The translations under genes and the position numbers were made by a program. The notes below the pieces were generated by a model that was given only the letters and a program-made list of their open reading frames with translations, was not told the origin of the DNA and did not search any database. DNA of 64,000 nucleotides, taken from NCBI RefSeq assembly GCF_002964705.1, contig NZ_PQCD01000053.1, positions 189,972 through 253,971 of the forward strand, written 5' to 3'. The stretch comes from Pseudoalteromonas sp. T1lg75. Lineage in GTDB: Bacteria > Pseudomonadota > Gammaproteobacteria > Enterobacterales > Alteromonadaceae. Of the stretch, positions 18,611 to 29,419 are shown one piece after another; the stretch's first letter is position 1, and the number at the start of each line of letters is the position of its first letter.

Positions 18611-20110
18611 ATGGCAAAAGAAATACTGTTGGTGGCGGAAGCCGTTTCCAATGAAAAAGCGGTCCCCAAAGAGAAGATTTTCGAAGCATTAGAGTTCGCA
18701 CTAGCGACCGCAACAAAGAAAAAACATGACGGCGACATTGATGTACGCGTATCCATCGACCGTAAAACCGGCGAGTACGATACTTTCCGTCGTTGGCAAG
18801 TAGTTGAAGCGCTAGAGGATGGCAGCTTAGAAAACCCATACCGTGAAATCACCCTAGAGGCAGCGCAGGTCGATGAGCCTGAAATTCAATTGGGTGATTA
18901 CGTTGAAGAGCAGATCGAGTCAATCAAGTTTGACCGTATCACCACGCAAATGGCGAAACAGGTTATCGTACAAAAGGTACGTGAAGCCGAGCGTGCTCTT
19001 GTGGTTGAAGCTTACAAGGATCAAGAAGGCGAACTAGTAACAGGTGTGGTTAAAAAAGCCAGCCGTGACGCCATCATTCTTGACTTAGGCAACAACGCCG
19101 AAGCCGTTATCTACCGCGATGACATGCTACCGCGCGAAAACTTCCGTCCAGGCGACCGTGTACGTGGTCTTCTGTACGCAGTACGCCCAGAAGCTCGTGG
19201 CGCTCAGTTATTCGTAACTCGCTCGAAGCCGGAAATGCTGATGGAGCTATTCCGCATTGAGGTGCCAGAGATTGGCGAAGAGATGATCGAGCTTCGCTCG
19301 GCGGCTCGCGATCCAGGTTCACGTGCGAAAATCGCTGTTAAATCAAATGACAAGCGTATCGACCCTGTTGGTGCCTGTGTGGGTATGCGTGGTGCACGCG
19401 TACAAGCGGTATCATCCGAGTTGGGTGGCGAGCGTGTTGATATCGTGCTTTACGATGACAACCCGGCTCAATTCGTTATCAATGCGATGGCTCCGGCAGA
19501 AGTTGCCTCTATCGTGATGGACGAAGACTCGCGTTCAATGGATATCGCCGTAGAAGCGGATAACCTGGCACAAGCCATCGGCCGTAACGGTCAAAACGTA
19601 CGTCTAGCCAGCCAGCTGACTGGTTGGGAGCTAAACGTCATGACGGTTGAAGACATGCAGGCGAAGAACCAGGCCGAATCAGACAAACTGATCACCCTGT
19701 TCACCGAAGGTCTGGACATCGACGATGATTTTGCCGAGCTACTTATCGGTGAAGGCTTCTCAACGTTAGAAGAAGTGGCGTACGTACCGACCAGCGAATT
19801 CCTAGAGATCGACGGCCTAGACGAAGATACAGTAGAAGAGCTACGTAATCGCGCCAAAGACGCCTTAACAACGAAAGCGTTGAAAGACGAAGAAAGCCTT
19901 GAAGGCGCAGAGCCGGCTGAAGACCTATTAAACCTGGACGGCCTAGATCGCCACCTTGCCTTTGTCATGGCGAGTAAGGGCGTAGTTACGCTTGAAGATC
20001 TAGCCGAGCAGGGCATCGACGAACTAGTAGAAATTACTGAGCTTTCTGAACAGGAAGCGGGCGACCTAATCATGGCCGCACGTAATATTTGCTGGTTCGG
20101 TGACGAGTAA
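18611..20110 (+). CDS. nusA: Transcription termination/antitermination factor NusA
   Basis: The 499-residue protein starts [18 protein letters not shown] at ATG 18611. It has the N-terminal RNA-polymerase-binding domain, an S1 domain (about 135-200), two KH domains (about 230-345, with [14 protein letters not shown] and the [11 protein letters not shown] loop), and two C-terminal acidic repeats (about 360-495), as in E. coli. It controls pausing, termination and antitermination. It is the second gene of the operon. Confidence 0.97.
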   Translation: MAKEILLVAEAVSNEKAVPKEKIFEALEFALATATKKKHDGDIDVRVSIDRKTGEYDTFRRWQVVEALEDGSLENPYREITLEAAQVDEPEIQLGDYVEEQIESIKFDRITTQMAKQVIVQKVREAERALVVEAYKDQEGELVTGVVKKASRDAIILDLGNNAEAVIYRDDMLPRENFRPGDRVRGLLYAVRPEARGAQLFVTRSKPEMLMELFRIEVPEIGEEMIELRSAARDPGSRAKIAVKSNDKRIDPVGACVGMRGARVQAVSSELGGERVDIVLYDDNPAQFVINAMAPAEVASIVMDEDSRSMDIAVEADNLAQAIGRNGQNVRLASQLTGWELNVMTVEDMQAKNQAESDKLITLFTEGLDIDDDFAELLIGEGFSTLEEVAYVPTSEFLEIDGLDEDTVEELRNRAKDALTTKALKDEESLEGAEPAEDLLNLDGLDRHLAFVMASKGVVTLEDLAEQGIDELVEITELSEQEAGDLIMAARNICWFGDE

Positions 20111-20135
20111 TTTATTAACGGAGGTAACAAAGAAT

Positions 20136-22811
20136 ATGGCAGAAGTAAGTGTAACAAAACTGGCCGAGGACATTGGTACAACTGTTGATAAATTGCTACA
20201 GCAATTGGACAGTGCGGGCATTAAAAAGCAAGCGGGCGACCAGGTAAATGAGTCGGAAAAAGCGCAGCTGCTCGATCACTTGTCTAAGCAGCACGGTGGG
20301 GCTGGCGCCTCGGGCCCAGAGCGCATGACTTTACAACGTAAGAAAAAAAGCACCCTAAGCGTGACCGGTTCAACCGGTAAGGCCAAGGCGGTGCAGGTTG
20401 AAGTGCGCAAGAAGCGTACCTACGTTAAGAAAAGCGCCCTGGAAGAGCAGCAAGAACAAGCGCGTTTAGAAGCACAAGAGCAAGCGCGTCTTGAAGCCGA
20501 AGCACAGGCCAAGCAAGAAGCAGAGCGTAAGGCTAAAGAAGAAGCCGAGCGTAAAGCGAACGAAGAGGCAGAGCGTAAGGCCAAAGAAGAAGCCGAACGT
20601 AAAGCCAAAGAAGAAGCGAAGCGTAAAGCCGAAGCACAGCGCAAAGAAAGTAAAGGTTCTGCAAAGGATGAGGCGCAAACTCAGAAAGAACGTGATGAAG
20701 CAGAGCGCTTACAGAAAGAAGCAGAAGAGGCAGCATTGAAGAAAGCCGAAGAAGAAGCACAACGTCAAGCGGAAGAAGCTCGTCGCCTAGCCGAAGAAAA
20801 CGAAGCGCGTTGGAAGAAAGAGGAAGAGGAACGTAAACGCCGTGAAGAAACGGCAGATCACCACCTAACGACCTCTACCTACGCACGTGAAGCGGAAGAC
20901 GAGTCGGATGCACGCGAAGAGAAAAGCGCGCGTCGTAAGAAGAAAAAGCCTAAGGGTAAAGAAAAACCTGAAGCACCAGTTAAGCTCAAAGGTAAAAAAG
21001 GCAAGCTTAAAGCGCCTACCTCATTACAGCATGGTTTCCAAAAGCCTGTTGCCGATAAGAAAGCAGAAGTACGCATCGGTGAAACCATCACGGTTGCCGA
21101 GCTTGCTTCACGTATGGCGGTAAAAGGTGCCGAAGTCGTTAAGACCATGATGAAAATGGGCGACATGGTAACCATTAACCAGGTTATCGACCAGGAAACT
21201 GCACAGCTAGTTGCCGAAGAAATGGGTCACAAGGTTGTGGTAGTTCGTGAAAACGAACTGGAAGAGAAAGTACTAAGCGACCGCAGCGAAGGCGGTAAAG
21301 CTGAATCTCGTGCACCGGTAGTAACCGTAATGGGTCACGTTGACCACGGTAAAACATCGACTCTGGACTACATCCGTAAAGCTAAAGTTGCTTCGGGCGA
21401 GGCCGGTGGTATTACCCAGCACATTGGTGCATACCATGTTGATACCGACAACGGCATGATCACCTTCCTTGATACTCCGGGACACGCGGCATTTACCTCA
21501 ATGCGTGCTCGTGGTGCGAAGGCAACGGATATCGTAATCCTGGTTGTTGCTGCGGACGATGGTGTAATGCCACAGACCAAAGAAGCGGTACAGCACGCTA
21601 AAGCGGCTGAAGTACCTCTGATTGTTGCCGTGAACAAGATGGATAAAGAAGGCGCCGATCCTGACCGCGTTAAGAACGAACTAGCTCAGCTAGACGTTAT
21701 CCCAGAAGACTGGGGCGGTGAGACACAGTTCGTACACATCTCGGCTAAAACCGGCCAGGGCGTTGACGAGCTACTTGAAGCTGTACTAATGCAATCAGAA
21801 ATCCTTGAGCTAACCGCTGTTTCTGAAGGTATGGCCTCGGGTGTGGTAATCGAATCTCGCCTTGATAAAGGTCGCGGTCCGGTAGCTACCGTACTGGTAC
21901 AAGAAGGTACGCTGAAGCAAGGTGATATCGTTCTTTGTGGTCTTGAGTATGGCCGTGTTCGTGCAATGCGCGATGAAAACGGTGAAGAAATCAAAGAAGC
22001 AGGCCCTTCAATCCCGGTAGAGATCTTAGGCCTTTCTGGTGTACCTGCCGCTGGTGACGAAGCAACGGTTGTTCGCGATGAGCGTAAGGCACGTGAAGTT
22101 GCTCTATACCGTCAAGGTAAGTTCCGTGAAGTGAAGCTAGCGCGTCAGCAAAAAGCTAAGCTTGAGAACATGTTCACCAACATGACCGAAGGCGATATCT
22201 CAGAAGTGAATATCGTACTGAAAGCGGACGTACAAGGTTCTGTTGAAGCCATCTCTGATTCATTGGTTAAGTTGTCTACCGACGAAGTGAAAGTGAAGAT
22301 CGTAGGTAGCGGTGTAGGTGGTATCACCGAAACCGACGCATCACTTGCGGCTGCTTCTAACGCCATCATGGTTGGTTTCAACGTTCGTGCCGACGCTTCA
22401 GCGCGTAAGGTTATCGAAGCTGAAAACCTAGACCTGCGTTACTACAGCGTAATCTACGACCTGATCGAAGAAGTGAAGCAGGCCATGACTGGTATGCTTG
22501 CTCCTGAGTTCAAACAAGAGATCATCGGCCTTGCCGAAGTACGTGACGTGTTTAAGTCACCTAAGATCGGTGCGGTTGCAGGCTGTATGGTTACCGAAGG
22601 TGTGGTGAAGCGTTCTAACCCAATCCGTGTACTTCGTGAAAACGTGGTTATCTACGAAGGTGAACTTGAATCACTACGTCGCTTTAAAGACGACGTACAA
22701 GAAGTTCGTAACGGTATGGAATGTGGTATCGGCGTTAAGAACTATAATGACGTTAAGGTCGGTGACCAAATCGAGGTATTCGAGATCGTTGAAGTACAAC
22801 GTTCTCTATGA
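20136..22811 (+). CDS. infB: Translation initiation factor IF-2
   Basis: The 891-residue GTPase starts at ATG 20136 with GGAGGTAA upstream. The N-terminal part has a highly charged Ala/Glu/Lys/Arg helix with repeated KEEAERKA units (about residues 110-250). The G domain contains G1 GHVDHGKT, G3 DTPGHAAF, G4 NKMD and G5 SAKTG, followed by domains II-IV. It brings fMet-tRNA to the 30S subunit. Internal initiation forms, known in E. coli, cannot be judged from sequence. Confidence 0.98.
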   Translation: MAEVSVTKLAEDIGTTVDKLLQQLDSAGIKKQAGDQVNESEKAQLLDHLSKQHGGAGASGPERMTLQRKKKSTLSVTGSTGKAKAVQVEVRKKRTYVKKSALEEQQEQARLEAQEQARLEAEAQAKQEAERKAKEEAERKANEEAERKAKEEAERKAKEEAKRKAEAQRKESKGSAKDEAQTQKERDEAERLQKEAEEAALKKAEEEAQRQAEEARRLAEENEARWKKEEEERKRREETADHHLTTSTYAREAEDESDAREEKSARRKKKKPKGKEKPEAPVKLKGKKGKLKAPTSLQHGFQKPVADKKAEVRIGETITVAELASRMAVKGAEVVKTMMKMGDMVTINQVIDQETAQLVAEEMGHKVVVVRENELEEKVLSDRSEGGKAESRAPVVTVMGHVDHGKTSTLDYIRKAKVASGEAGGITQHIGAYHVDTDNGMITFLDTPGHAAFTSMRARGAKATDIVILVVAADDGVMPQTKEAVQHAKAAEVPLIVAVNKMDKEGADPDRVKNELAQLDVIPEDWGGETQFVHISAKTGQGVDELLEAVLMQSEILELTAVSEGMASGVVIESRLDKGRGPVATVLVQEGTLKQGDIVLCGLEYGRVRAMRDENGEEIKEAGPSIPVEILGLSGVPAAGDEATVVRDERKAREVALYRQGKFREVKLARQQKAKLENMFTNMTEGDISEVNIVLKADVQGSVEAISDSLVKLSTDEVKVKIVGSGVGGITETDASLAAASNAIMVGFNVRADASARKVIEAENLDLRYYSVIYDLIEEVKQAMTGMLAPEFKQEIIGLAEVRDVFKSPKIGAVAGCMVTEGVVKRSNPIRVLRENVVIYEGELESLRRFKDDVQEVRNGMECGIGVKNYNDVKVGDQIEVFEIVEVQRSL

Positions 22812-22833
22812 CCTTGATCATTAAGTAAATTTG

Positions 22834-22855
22834 ATGGGGGCCCTTGTGCCCCCAT
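22834..22855 (+). terminator. Hairpin after infB (weak terminator or processing site)
   Basis: Arms ATGGGGGC (22834-22841) and GCCCCCAT (22848-22855) around CCTTGT. Only a weak T-rich tail follows, so partial termination or RNA processing between infB and rbfA is more likely than a full stop. Confidence 0.5.
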
Positions 22856-22916
22856 TTGTGATTGTGTAATACCTGCCGCCTCGTTTGCGCAGGTATCCTA
22901 AATATAAGTGGTGAAA

Positions 22917-23306
22917 ATGAGAGAATTTTCTCGCACAGAGCGCGTTGCGCAACAGATCCAAAAAGAAATCGCGGTGATCATTCAGCGTGAGATTAAAGAC
23001 CCCCGTTTAGGCATGGTAACGGTATCGGCGGTAGAAGTGTCGCGTGACCTGTCTTACGCAAAAATCTTTGTTACCGTGTTCAATCAAGAAGACGAGAGCA
23101 AGAGCAAGCAGAGCCTGCGTGTGCTAAACGATGCCAGCGGTTATATTCGTTCTTTACTGGGCAAGCGTATTCGCGCCCGTATTATTCCAGAGCTACGTTT
23201 TGTTATTGATACTTCATTACTAGAAGGTATGCGTATCTCTAACCTGGTCGAATCGGTTATGCGCGAAGACAAGCAAAAGCGCGGCGGCAGCGACGAGGAA
23301 GAATAA
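22917..23306 (+). CDS. rbfA: 30S ribosome-binding factor RbfA
   Basis: The 129-residue protein starts at ATG 22917 ([21 protein letters not shown]). In-frame GTG codons at 22908 and 22911 are alternatives. It has the KH-like core with [30 protein letters not shown]-type sequence and [11 protein letters not shown]. It is needed for 16S 5'-end maturation and cold adaptation. It ends 5 bases before truB. Confidence 0.97.
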   Translation: MREFSRTERVAQQIQKEIAVIIQREIKDPRLGMVTVSAVEVSRDLSYAKIFVTVFNQEDESKSKQSLRVLNDASGYIRSLLGKRIRARIIPELRFVIDTSLLEGMRISNLVESVMREDKQKRGGSDEEE

Positions 23307-23311
23307 TCAGT

Positions 23312-24253
23312 ATGGCCAGACGTACAAAAGGCCGTCCGGTCGATGGCGTGCTGTTATTGCACAAGCCACAAGGGATCTCCAGTAACCGCGCCTTACAACA
23401 GGCCAAAGGCATTTACTATGCGCAGAAGGCGGGGCACACAGGGGCACTTGACCCGTTAGCCACCGGCATGCTGCCGATTTGCTTTGGTGAGGCGACCAAG
23501 TTTAGTCAGTTCTTACTCGATACCGACAAGACCTACGTGGTGCGCGCCAAGCTGGGTGAACGTACCACCACCTCGGATGCCGATGGCGACGTGGTTGAAA
23601 CTCGTGATGTGCAGGTCACCAAGGCGCAAATCGAACAGCATGTTGCCGGCTTTATTGGTGAGTCGGATCAGTATCCGTCCATGTATTCGGCGCTCAAGTA
23701 TCAAGGCCAGCCCTTATACAAGTATGCCCGCGAAGGCATTGAGGTGCCACGCAAGTGTCGTCGCATTACCGTCTATAGCTTGACGCTGGACGAGTTTGAC
23801 GAGCAGACCAATGAAATTCAGATGACCGCTCATGTGTCTAAAGGCACCTATATTCGCACCATAGTGGATGATTTAGGTGAGTTACTCGGCTGTGGCGCGC
23901 ATGTGATCATGCTTCATCGCTCCAAGGTGGGCCATTACCCGGCTGAGAAAATGGTGACTCTTGACGAGCTTCAAGCCCTGCTTGATGAAGCCAAAAGCCA
24001 GGACAAGGCACCCAGCGAGGTGTTGGATCCCCTGTTGCTGCCCATGGATACGGCAGTGCAAGACTTGCCCAGCGTGGAAATTGACGAGCAACAGGCAATA
24101 GCTTTTACCCATGGGCAAACCGTGGTGATTGGCGAGGTGCCAGAGGAAGTGTGCGCCGTGCGTTGTGGCGAGCGTTTCCTGGGTGTGGGTGAGCGTAACC
24201 AGCATGGTCATCTAAAAGCCAAGCGTGCCGTGGCCATCACAAATAACTTGTAG
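23312..24253 (+). CDS. truB: tRNA pseudouridine-55 synthase TruB
   Basis: The 313-residue enzyme has the catalytic Asp in [14 protein letters not shown], then [20 protein letters not shown] and [14 protein letters not shown], plus a C-terminal PUA-like region. It makes pseudouridine 55 in the T-loop of tRNAs. It closes the nusA operon, and the rpsO promoter appears to overlap its stop codon. Confidence 0.97.
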   Translation: MARRTKGRPVDGVLLLHKPQGISSNRALQQAKGIYYAQKAGHTGALDPLATGMLPICFGEATKFSQFLLDTDKTYVVRAKLGERTTTSDADGDVVETRDVQVTKAQIEQHVAGFIGESDQYPSMYSALKYQGQPLYKYAREGIEVPRKCRRITVYSLTLDEFDEQTNEIQMTAHVSKGTYIRTIVDDLGELLGCGAHVIMLHRSKVGHYPAEKMVTLDELQALLDEAKSQDKAPSEVLDPLLLPMDTAVQDLPSVEIDEQQAIAFTHGQTVVIGEVPEEVCAVRCGERFLGVGERNQHGHLKAKRAVAITNNL

Positions 24254-24275
24254 TTATTGGTCAGCTTGGTAAAAT
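24248..24275 (+). promoter_or_regulatory. Candidate sigma-70 promoter for rpsO
   Basis: TTGTAG at 24248-24253 and TAAAAT at 24270-24275, 16 bases apart, overlapping the truB stop. The -35 is a poor match, so this is tentative, but an independent rpsO promoter in this position is usual. Confidence 0.4.
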
Positions 24276-24350
24276 AGCGCGCTCAATTGGTGGGGCTGGA
24301 TTAGTGATCGGCTCTTACCGTATATAAACACTCATTTTTTGGAGTAATTT

Positions 24351-24620
24351 ATGTCACTAAGCAACCAAGAAAAAGCAGATATCATTGCTAAATTTGCACG
24401 CGCTGAAGGCGATACTGGTTCACCTGAAGTACAAGTTGCACTTCTAACTGCAGATATCAACAAGCTTCAAGGCCACTTTGCTAACCACAAGCAAGACAAC
24501 CACTCACGTCGTGGTCTTCTTCGCAAAGTAAGCCAGCGCCGTAACCTGCTTAACTACCTTAAAGGTAAGAGCATCGAGCGTTACACTGCGCTGATTAAAG
24601 AACTTGGCCTACGTCGCTAA
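24351..24620 (+). CDS. rpsO: 30S ribosomal protein S15
   Basis: The 89-residue protein is a canonical S15: [32 protein letters not shown] and RRNLLNYL. It binds the central domain of 16S rRNA early in assembly. Its E. coli counterpart represses its own translation through a leader pseudoknot; the leader here was not folded. A terminator follows, then pnp. Confidence 0.98.
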   Translation: MSLSNQEKADIIAKFARAEGDTGSPEVQVALLTADINKLQGHFANHKQDNHSRRGLLRKVSQRRNLLNYLKGKSIERYTALIKELGLRR

Positions 24621-24640
24621 TTCTTTGATACCAGTTTGAA

Positions 24641-24667
24641 AAAGGGGCCTAATCGCCCCTTTTTTTG
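24641..24667 (+). terminator. Terminator after rpsO
   Basis: Hairpin GGGGC (24644-24648), loop CTAATC, GCCCC (24655-24659), flanked by AAA and followed by T8. Confidence 0.9.
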
Positions 24668-24730
24668 TGCGCTTTTGGCGAGTATACTTAGCTCTGTCTA
24701 AGTAAGTAGGCTGAGCCTACACACTAGATG

Positions 24731-24803
24731 GCACCATATTGCCAATTGTAGTAAATAAAGGCATTCGCTCGAGTGTGGTTATTTACTGTAATTGGTAAGG
24801 TGC
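24731..24803 (+). promoter_or_regulatory. pnp leader long stem-loop (probable RNase III/PNPase autoregulation site)
   Basis: The segment GCACC...GTAGTAAATAA (24731-24758) is nearly complementary to TTATTTACTG...GGTGC (24779-24803), giving an imperfect stem of about 25 base pairs with a loop of about 20 bases. It lies about 80 bases before the pnp start. In E. coli, RNase III cleaves an equivalent long stem in the pnp leader and PNPase then destabilises its own mRNA. The same control is inferred here. Confidence 0.75.
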
Positions 24804-24883
24804 TTAAGAAAACCTTTTTAACCTAGCTTAAGGTTGGCAATTCAACTTTTGAGCGGGTTAAATGCAACTTAAGGAATGATTAA

Positions 24884-27013
24884 GTGCAAGCAATTATTAA
24901 AGAATTTCAGTACGGACAACACACTGTAACGCTAGAAACCGGTGCTATTGCCCGTCAGGCTGACGGTGCGGTACTAGCAAGTATCGGCGATACGTCGGTA
25001 CTAGTAACCGTAGTAGGTCGTCGCGAAGCGAACCCAGGTCAGGACTTTTTCCCTCTGACTGTTAACTACCAAGAAAAAATGTATGCGGCTGGCCGTATCC
25101 CTGGTGGTTTCTTAAAGCGTGAAGGTCGTCCTAACGACGGCGAAACGCTTATCGCGCGTCTAATCGACCGCCCAATTCGTCCACTTTTCCCGAAAGGCTT
25201 CGTAAACGAAGTGCAGGTAATCGCGACCGTGGTTTCAGTAAACCCTGAAATCCAGCCTGATATCGTGGCCCTAATTGGTACTTCTGCGGCCCTAGCGCTT
25301 TCTGGTATTCCATTTAACGGTCCTATCGGTGCATCACGCGTAGGTTACATCGATGGTCAATACGTATTGAACCCATCACTAACCGAGCTTAAAACAAGCA
25401 AGCTAGACCTCGTTGTTGCCGGTACCGACAACGCCGTACTTATGGTTGAATCAGAAGCAGAAACGCTTCCAGAAGACGTAATGCTTGGCGCCGTTGTTTA
25501 CGGTCATGAGCAGTCTCAAGCCATCATCAATGCTATCAACGAGTTCAAAGCCGAAGCGGGTAAAGCTGCTTGGGATTGGACTGCGCCAGCAAAAGATGAA
25601 ACCCTAGCGGGTAAAGTTGCAGCTATCGCCGAAGAGAAAATCGGTGAAGCGTACCGCATTACCGACAAGGTAGCGCGTAAAGACGCTCTTAGCGCAGCGA
25701 AAGCAGAAGTGATCGAAAAACTAAACGCTGAGCTTGGCGAAGACGAAAGCGTGGACGAGCAAGAAGTATCAGGCGAGTTCGGTTCACTTGAGAAGAAAAT
25801 CGTTCGTGGTCGCATCATCGCGGGTGAGCAGCGTATCGATGGTCGTTCACCTGAAATGGTTCGTGCCCTTGACGTGAAAACTGGCGTACTAGCCCGTACT
25901 CACGGTAGTGCTATCTTCACCCGTGGTGAAACTCAGGCGCTAGTAACGGCAACACTAGGTACAGAGCGTGATTCTCAGATGATCGACGACCTAACAGGTA
26001 CTTCTACTAACCGTTTCATGTTGCACTACAACTTCCCTCCATTCTGTGTGGGTGAAACTGGCTTTGTTGGTTCGCCTAAGCGTCGTGAAATCGGCCACGG
26101 TAACCTAGCGAAACGCGGTATTGCTGCGGTACTACCTACACTTGAAGAATTCCCGTACTCAATCCGTGTGGTATCTGAAATCACTGAGTCTAACGGTTCA
26201 TCGTCAATGGCTTCTGTATGTGGTACCTCACTGGCGCTAATGAACGCCGGTGTTCCTACTAAGGCATCAGTTGCCGGTATCGCCATGGGTCTAGTGAAAG
26301 AAGGCGACAACTTCGTTGTTCTTTCTGACATCTTGGGTGATGAAGATCACCTTGGCGACATGGACTTTAAAGTAGCCGGTACCTCTGAAGGTGTTACCGC
26401 ACTACAAATGGATATCAAGATCGAAGGTATCACTAAAGAAATCATGCAGATCGCCCTTAACCAGGCACAGGCTGCTCGTCTACACATCCTAGAGGTGATG
26501 GACGAAGCGATTTCTGCACCGGCTGCTGAGCTTTCTGACTACGCGCCACGCATCTATGTAGTGAACATTCCACCTAAGAAGATTGCCGATGTTATCGGTA
26601 AAGGTGGTGCGACGATTCGTGCGCTTACCGAAGAAACCGGTACTACCATTGAAATCGAAGACGACGGTACAGTTAAGATTGCTGCAACTGACGGTGAAAG
26701 CGCTCGCGCTGCCATCGCGCGTGTTGAGCAATTAACGGCTGAGCTGGAAGTAGGTACCATCTACGAAGGTAAAGTAGTACGTATCGTTGATTTCGGTGCC
26801 TTTGTTAACGTTCTACCTGGTAAAGACGGCTTAGTACACATCTCACAGATCAGTGATGAGCGTGTTAACAACGTTGCCGACCACCTGAGCGTAGGCCAGG
26901 AAGTAAAGGTTAAGGTACTAGAAGTTGATCGCCAAGGCCGTGTACGCCTAAGCATCAAAGAGGCGCAAGAGCAAAACGCGCCTGCAGCGGAAGCGGCAAA
27001 AGACGCCGAATAA
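24884..27013 (+). CDS. pnp: Polyribonucleotide nucleotidyltransferase (PNPase)
   Basis: The 709-residue enzyme uses a GTG start ([11 protein letters not shown] after translation), preceded by AAGGA. It has two RNase PH-like domains (about 1-215 and 305-545, with [11 protein letters not shown] and [10 protein letters not shown]), a KH domain ([26 protein letters not shown]-type, read in parts) and a C-terminal S1 domain ([26 protein letters not shown] region). It is the phosphorolytic 3'-5' exonuclease of the RNA degradosome. Confidence 0.98.
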   Translation: MQAIIKEFQYGQHTVTLETGAIARQADGAVLASIGDTSVLVTVVGRREANPGQDFFPLTVNYQEKMYAAGRIPGGFLKREGRPNDGETLIARLIDRPIRPLFPKGFVNEVQVIATVVSVNPEIQPDIVALIGTSAALALSGIPFNGPIGASRVGYIDGQYVLNPSLTELKTSKLDLVVAGTDNAVLMVESEAETLPEDVMLGAVVYGHEQSQAIINAINEFKAEAGKAAWDWTAPAKDETLAGKVAAIAEEKIGEAYRITDKVARKDALSAAKAEVIEKLNAELGEDESVDEQEVSGEFGSLEKKIVRGRIIAGEQRIDGRSPEMVRALDVKTGVLARTHGSAIFTRGETQALVTATLGTERDSQMIDDLTGTSTNRFMLHYNFPPFCVGETGFVGSPKRREIGHGNLAKRGIAAVLPTLEEFPYSIRVVSEITESNGSSSMASVCGTSLALMNAGVPTKASVAGIAMGLVKEGDNFVVLSDILGDEDHLGDMDFKVAGTSEGVTALQMDIKIEGITKEIMQIALNQAQAARLHILEVMDEAISAPAAELSDYAPRIYVVNIPPKKIADVIGKGGATIRALTEETGTTIEIEDDGTVKIAATDGESARAAIARVEQLTAELEVGTIYEGKVVRIVDFGAFVNVLPGKDGLVHISQISDERVNNVADHLSVGQEVKVKVLEVDRQGRVRLSIKEAQEQNAPAAEAAKDAE

Positions 27014-27030
27014 GCGATAAAAGCATAGTA

Positions 27031-27056
27031 AAAGGGGCTGTTTAGGCCCCTTTTTT
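27031..27056 (+). terminator. Terminator after pnp
   Basis: Hairpin GGGGC (27034-27038), loop TGTTTAG, GCCCC (27046-27050), with AAA before it and T6 after it. Confidence 0.9.
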
Positions 27057-27099
27057 ATGGTTTAATGAAAATCCACACACGGATTATAGGTATAGGACT

Positions 27100-27978
27100 T
27101 TGAGAAAAACATTATCGCTTACGGTAGCCAGCGTTATCACGCTACTCTTAACCGGTTGCCAATCCGTACCAGATAGTCCCCAATACGTAGTTACCGTGCC
27201 TTTTGCCGCGCCTTTGCCCAGTGATTACCGCAGTGAAGTGGCAGTTGCCCGCTACAGCGAGCTGATTGAGCAGGCCGAGCTGCCCAGTGAGCAACAAGCC
27301 TTACTTTATTATGATCGCGGTAAGCTATTCGACAGTCTGGGGTTAAGTACCTTAGCGCGCATCGACTTTAGCCGTGCGGTGAACCTGAAACCAGATCTGG
27401 CCGAGGTGTATAACTTCCTTGGCATTCATCACACCCTGATGCAGCAATACGGCAAGGCCTATGAAATGTTCGACTCGGTGTTAGAGCTCAACAGCGAGCA
27501 TGAATACGCCTATTTGAACCGCGGCATCGCTCTGTATTATGGCGAGCGCCCGGGCTTGGCCAGCGACGATCTACAGGCCTTTTTACGTTTTGCCCCGGAC
27601 GACCCCTACCGGGTACTTTGGGTTTATCTCGCCGAACGCGCCGAAGATCCGCTAAAAGCCAAGACCAGTCTGGCAGATATGGCTCAGGCCTTAGATCCAC
27701 AAAATTGGGCCTATCAACTGGTGGCCTTCTATCAGGGGAAAATCACCGAAAGGGAACTCCTGGCCACCTTGGCCGAGGGAGTCGAGTCGCATCAAGAATA
27801 CGCCGAGCGTTTGTGTGAGGCCTATTTCTATATCGCTAAAAGCCATCAGGCTAAGGGCGAAAATACCCTGGCCAGCGACTATTTCAAACTGGCGCTGTCG
27901 ACCAATGTGTATGAGTTTGTCGAATATAAGTATGCGCGCCTTGAGCTGGACATAATGGCAGGCGAGGGTGCGCACTAG
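27100..27978 (+). CDS. nlpI: Lipoprotein NlpI
   Basis: The 292-residue lipoprotein starts at TTG 27100. It has a lipobox (LLLTGCQ) and TPR repeats (about residues 70-170: LLYYDRGKLFDSLGLSTLARIDFSRAV, AEVYNFLGIHHTLM, EYAYLNRGIALYYG). In E. coli NlpI is an outer-membrane adaptor that delivers the peptidoglycan endopeptidase MepS to the protease Prc. Its position downstream of pnp is conserved. It overlaps the next gene by 11 bases. Confidence 0.95.
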   Translation: MRKTLSLTVASVITLLLTGCQSVPDSPQYVVTVPFAAPLPSDYRSEVAVARYSELIEQAELPSEQQALLYYDRGKLFDSLGLSTLARIDFSRAVNLKPDLAEVYNFLGIHHTLMQQYGKAYEMFDSVLELNSEHEYAYLNRGIALYYGERPGLASDDLQAFLRFAPDDPYRVLWVYLAERAEDPLKAKTSLADMAQALDPQNWAYQLVAFYQGKITERELLATLAEGVESHQEYAERLCEAYFYIAKSHQAKGENTLASDYFKLALSTNVYEFVEYKYARLELDIMAGEGAH

Positions 27979-29155
27979 CCTTATTGCCCTCATCTTGTTA
28001 TGCCTGTGCGGGAGTATCAGTCATACCCCCGCATTGGTGTATTTCCAGGCGCCTAATCATGTCGCCGCCGCCACCTTTTGGTTTTATCACAGCCCCGAAC
28101 ACTTAACCTATCAGGATTACAGCGAAGCTGTGTTTCGCCGCCTCGCCAAGCTGGGTGCGCCCAAGGCCCGGGTTTTGTTAGCGCAACAGCTGCTCAAGCA
28201 AGGCGATATTAATGGTGCTCGCCTACATTGGCAGCAGGCGCTGGGCGATAATGAGGAATTAGGGGGCACACTACAGCTATGGCAGCAACTGGCCGAGACC
28301 TTGGCACAACGCGGGCAATGGCAGGCGCTGGGCGAAATTAATCAGGTTTATGCCTTACCCGATGAGCTGGAATATCGCCGCCGTTTCCATCTTGGTTTAG
28401 AAGTTGGGCCCGCCGGACAAGTGCAGGCTCGGCAGCTGGGTTTTGGCACCGACTTACGACAAGTGCGGGCGCAATCATGCCGCTACAATTTGCTGCTCCT
28501 TGGTGACAGCCTGGCAGCCATGCATAAGTTGCAACAATTGCGAGGGCGCTACCTGGCTAATCCCGAGCCCGAGGCCGGGTTATTTTGTTTGTCTGAGCCG
28601 CAGTATCTGGGCGATACCCTGGATTGCCAATATTCCGCCGATAGCTTTGGTCGCTGTGACTGGCGCCCGTTAGCGCGCAAACCGAATAAGTTGCCGCCGG
28701 GATTTGATTTTATCGTCATGATGACGGGCGGGGGCCTGGCCAATGTTCAGGGCGGCATTATGCACCTGAGCGTAAGTGCCCCTTATCATGTGTTTATGCA
28801 CGAGCTCCTGCATTTCAGTGGCTTCACCGATGAGTATCCGGCGCCGCCAGCGCAGCAAAGCGCCTGTGAACAATCGGGACGTGTGTATGCCAACCTCTTT
28901 GTCGGTGAGCAGGCGCCTCAGGGCTGGGTGCCCAGTGCCTATTGCGGGAATGGTCGTGGCTATAAACCCAGCGCAGAACAAAGCCTGATGGAGCAATCGG
29001 AAGTCGGGATGACGCCTTTATACAGAAGGCTGTGGCTAGCCGAGCTGGCAAGGCCTAGGAAGCATATTCGTTTTGCCGACTTATTTTATCGTCTCAGTGG
29101 CGAAACTCGGTGGCGTGAATATCGCGACGCACTGGATAATAAAAGTGACTCTTAG
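27968..29155 (+). CDS. Exported protein with M64-like zinc-peptidase motif
   Basis: The 395-residue product starts at GTG 27968 inside the end of nlpI, so the two are probably translationally coupled. It has an N-terminal hydrophobic export segment (SLIALILLCLCGSISH), a helical SEL1/TPR-like region (about 50-130), then a domain with HELLHFSGFTDEY (His near residue 278). That arrangement, HExxH-x-x-G-x-x-DEY, resembles IgA-peptidase-type M64 metalloproteases. I do not recognise the whole protein as a named family. A role in envelope or peptidoglycan processing beside NlpI is inference. Confidence 0.7.
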   Translation: MRTSLIALILLCLCGSISHTPALVYFQAPNHVAAATFWFYHSPEHLTYQDYSEAVFRRLAKLGAPKARVLLAQQLLKQGDINGARLHWQQALGDNEELGGTLQLWQQLAETLAQRGQWQALGEINQVYALPDELEYRRRFHLGLEVGPAGQVQARQLGFGTDLRQVRAQSCRYNLLLLGDSLAAMHKLQQLRGRYLANPEPEAGLFCLSEPQYLGDTLDCQYSADSFGRCDWRPLARKPNKLPPGFDFIVMMTGGGLANVQGGIMHLSVSAPYHVFMHELLHFSGFTDEYPAPPAQQSACEQSGRVYANLFVGEQAPQGWVPSAYCGNGRGYKPSAEQSLMEQSEVGMTPLYRRLWLAELARPRKHIRFADLFYRLSGETRWREYRDALDNKSDS

Positions 29156-29419
29156 CCATGTCACATTGGGGTGTGGCCTAGATTTTTGTTAGGTAGGTTA
29201 GTAGGGTGTTAACCGGCGTCTAAGATTTAGCCGAATAGCCTTAGCGAGTCTAGACAAAGCCTGGGCAGCCCAGTATAACTGATTAATTATTAAAATTTAA
29301 TTGGCACTGAACTAATCTTAGTATTGACGCTCTCGGTGTCTCAAGAGCCCGCCCCTTGCGGGGTCAAAAATAACAGTTTTACCAAGGAATTTGGTAACAA
29401 AAGTGAAGGTTTTTAAACT

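Noticed and set aside
20420-20760. Ser/Ala/Leu-rich minus-strand ORFs inside infB
   Set aside because: They are antisense to the repetitive Lys/Glu/Ala helix of IF-2 and have low-complexity shadow composition.
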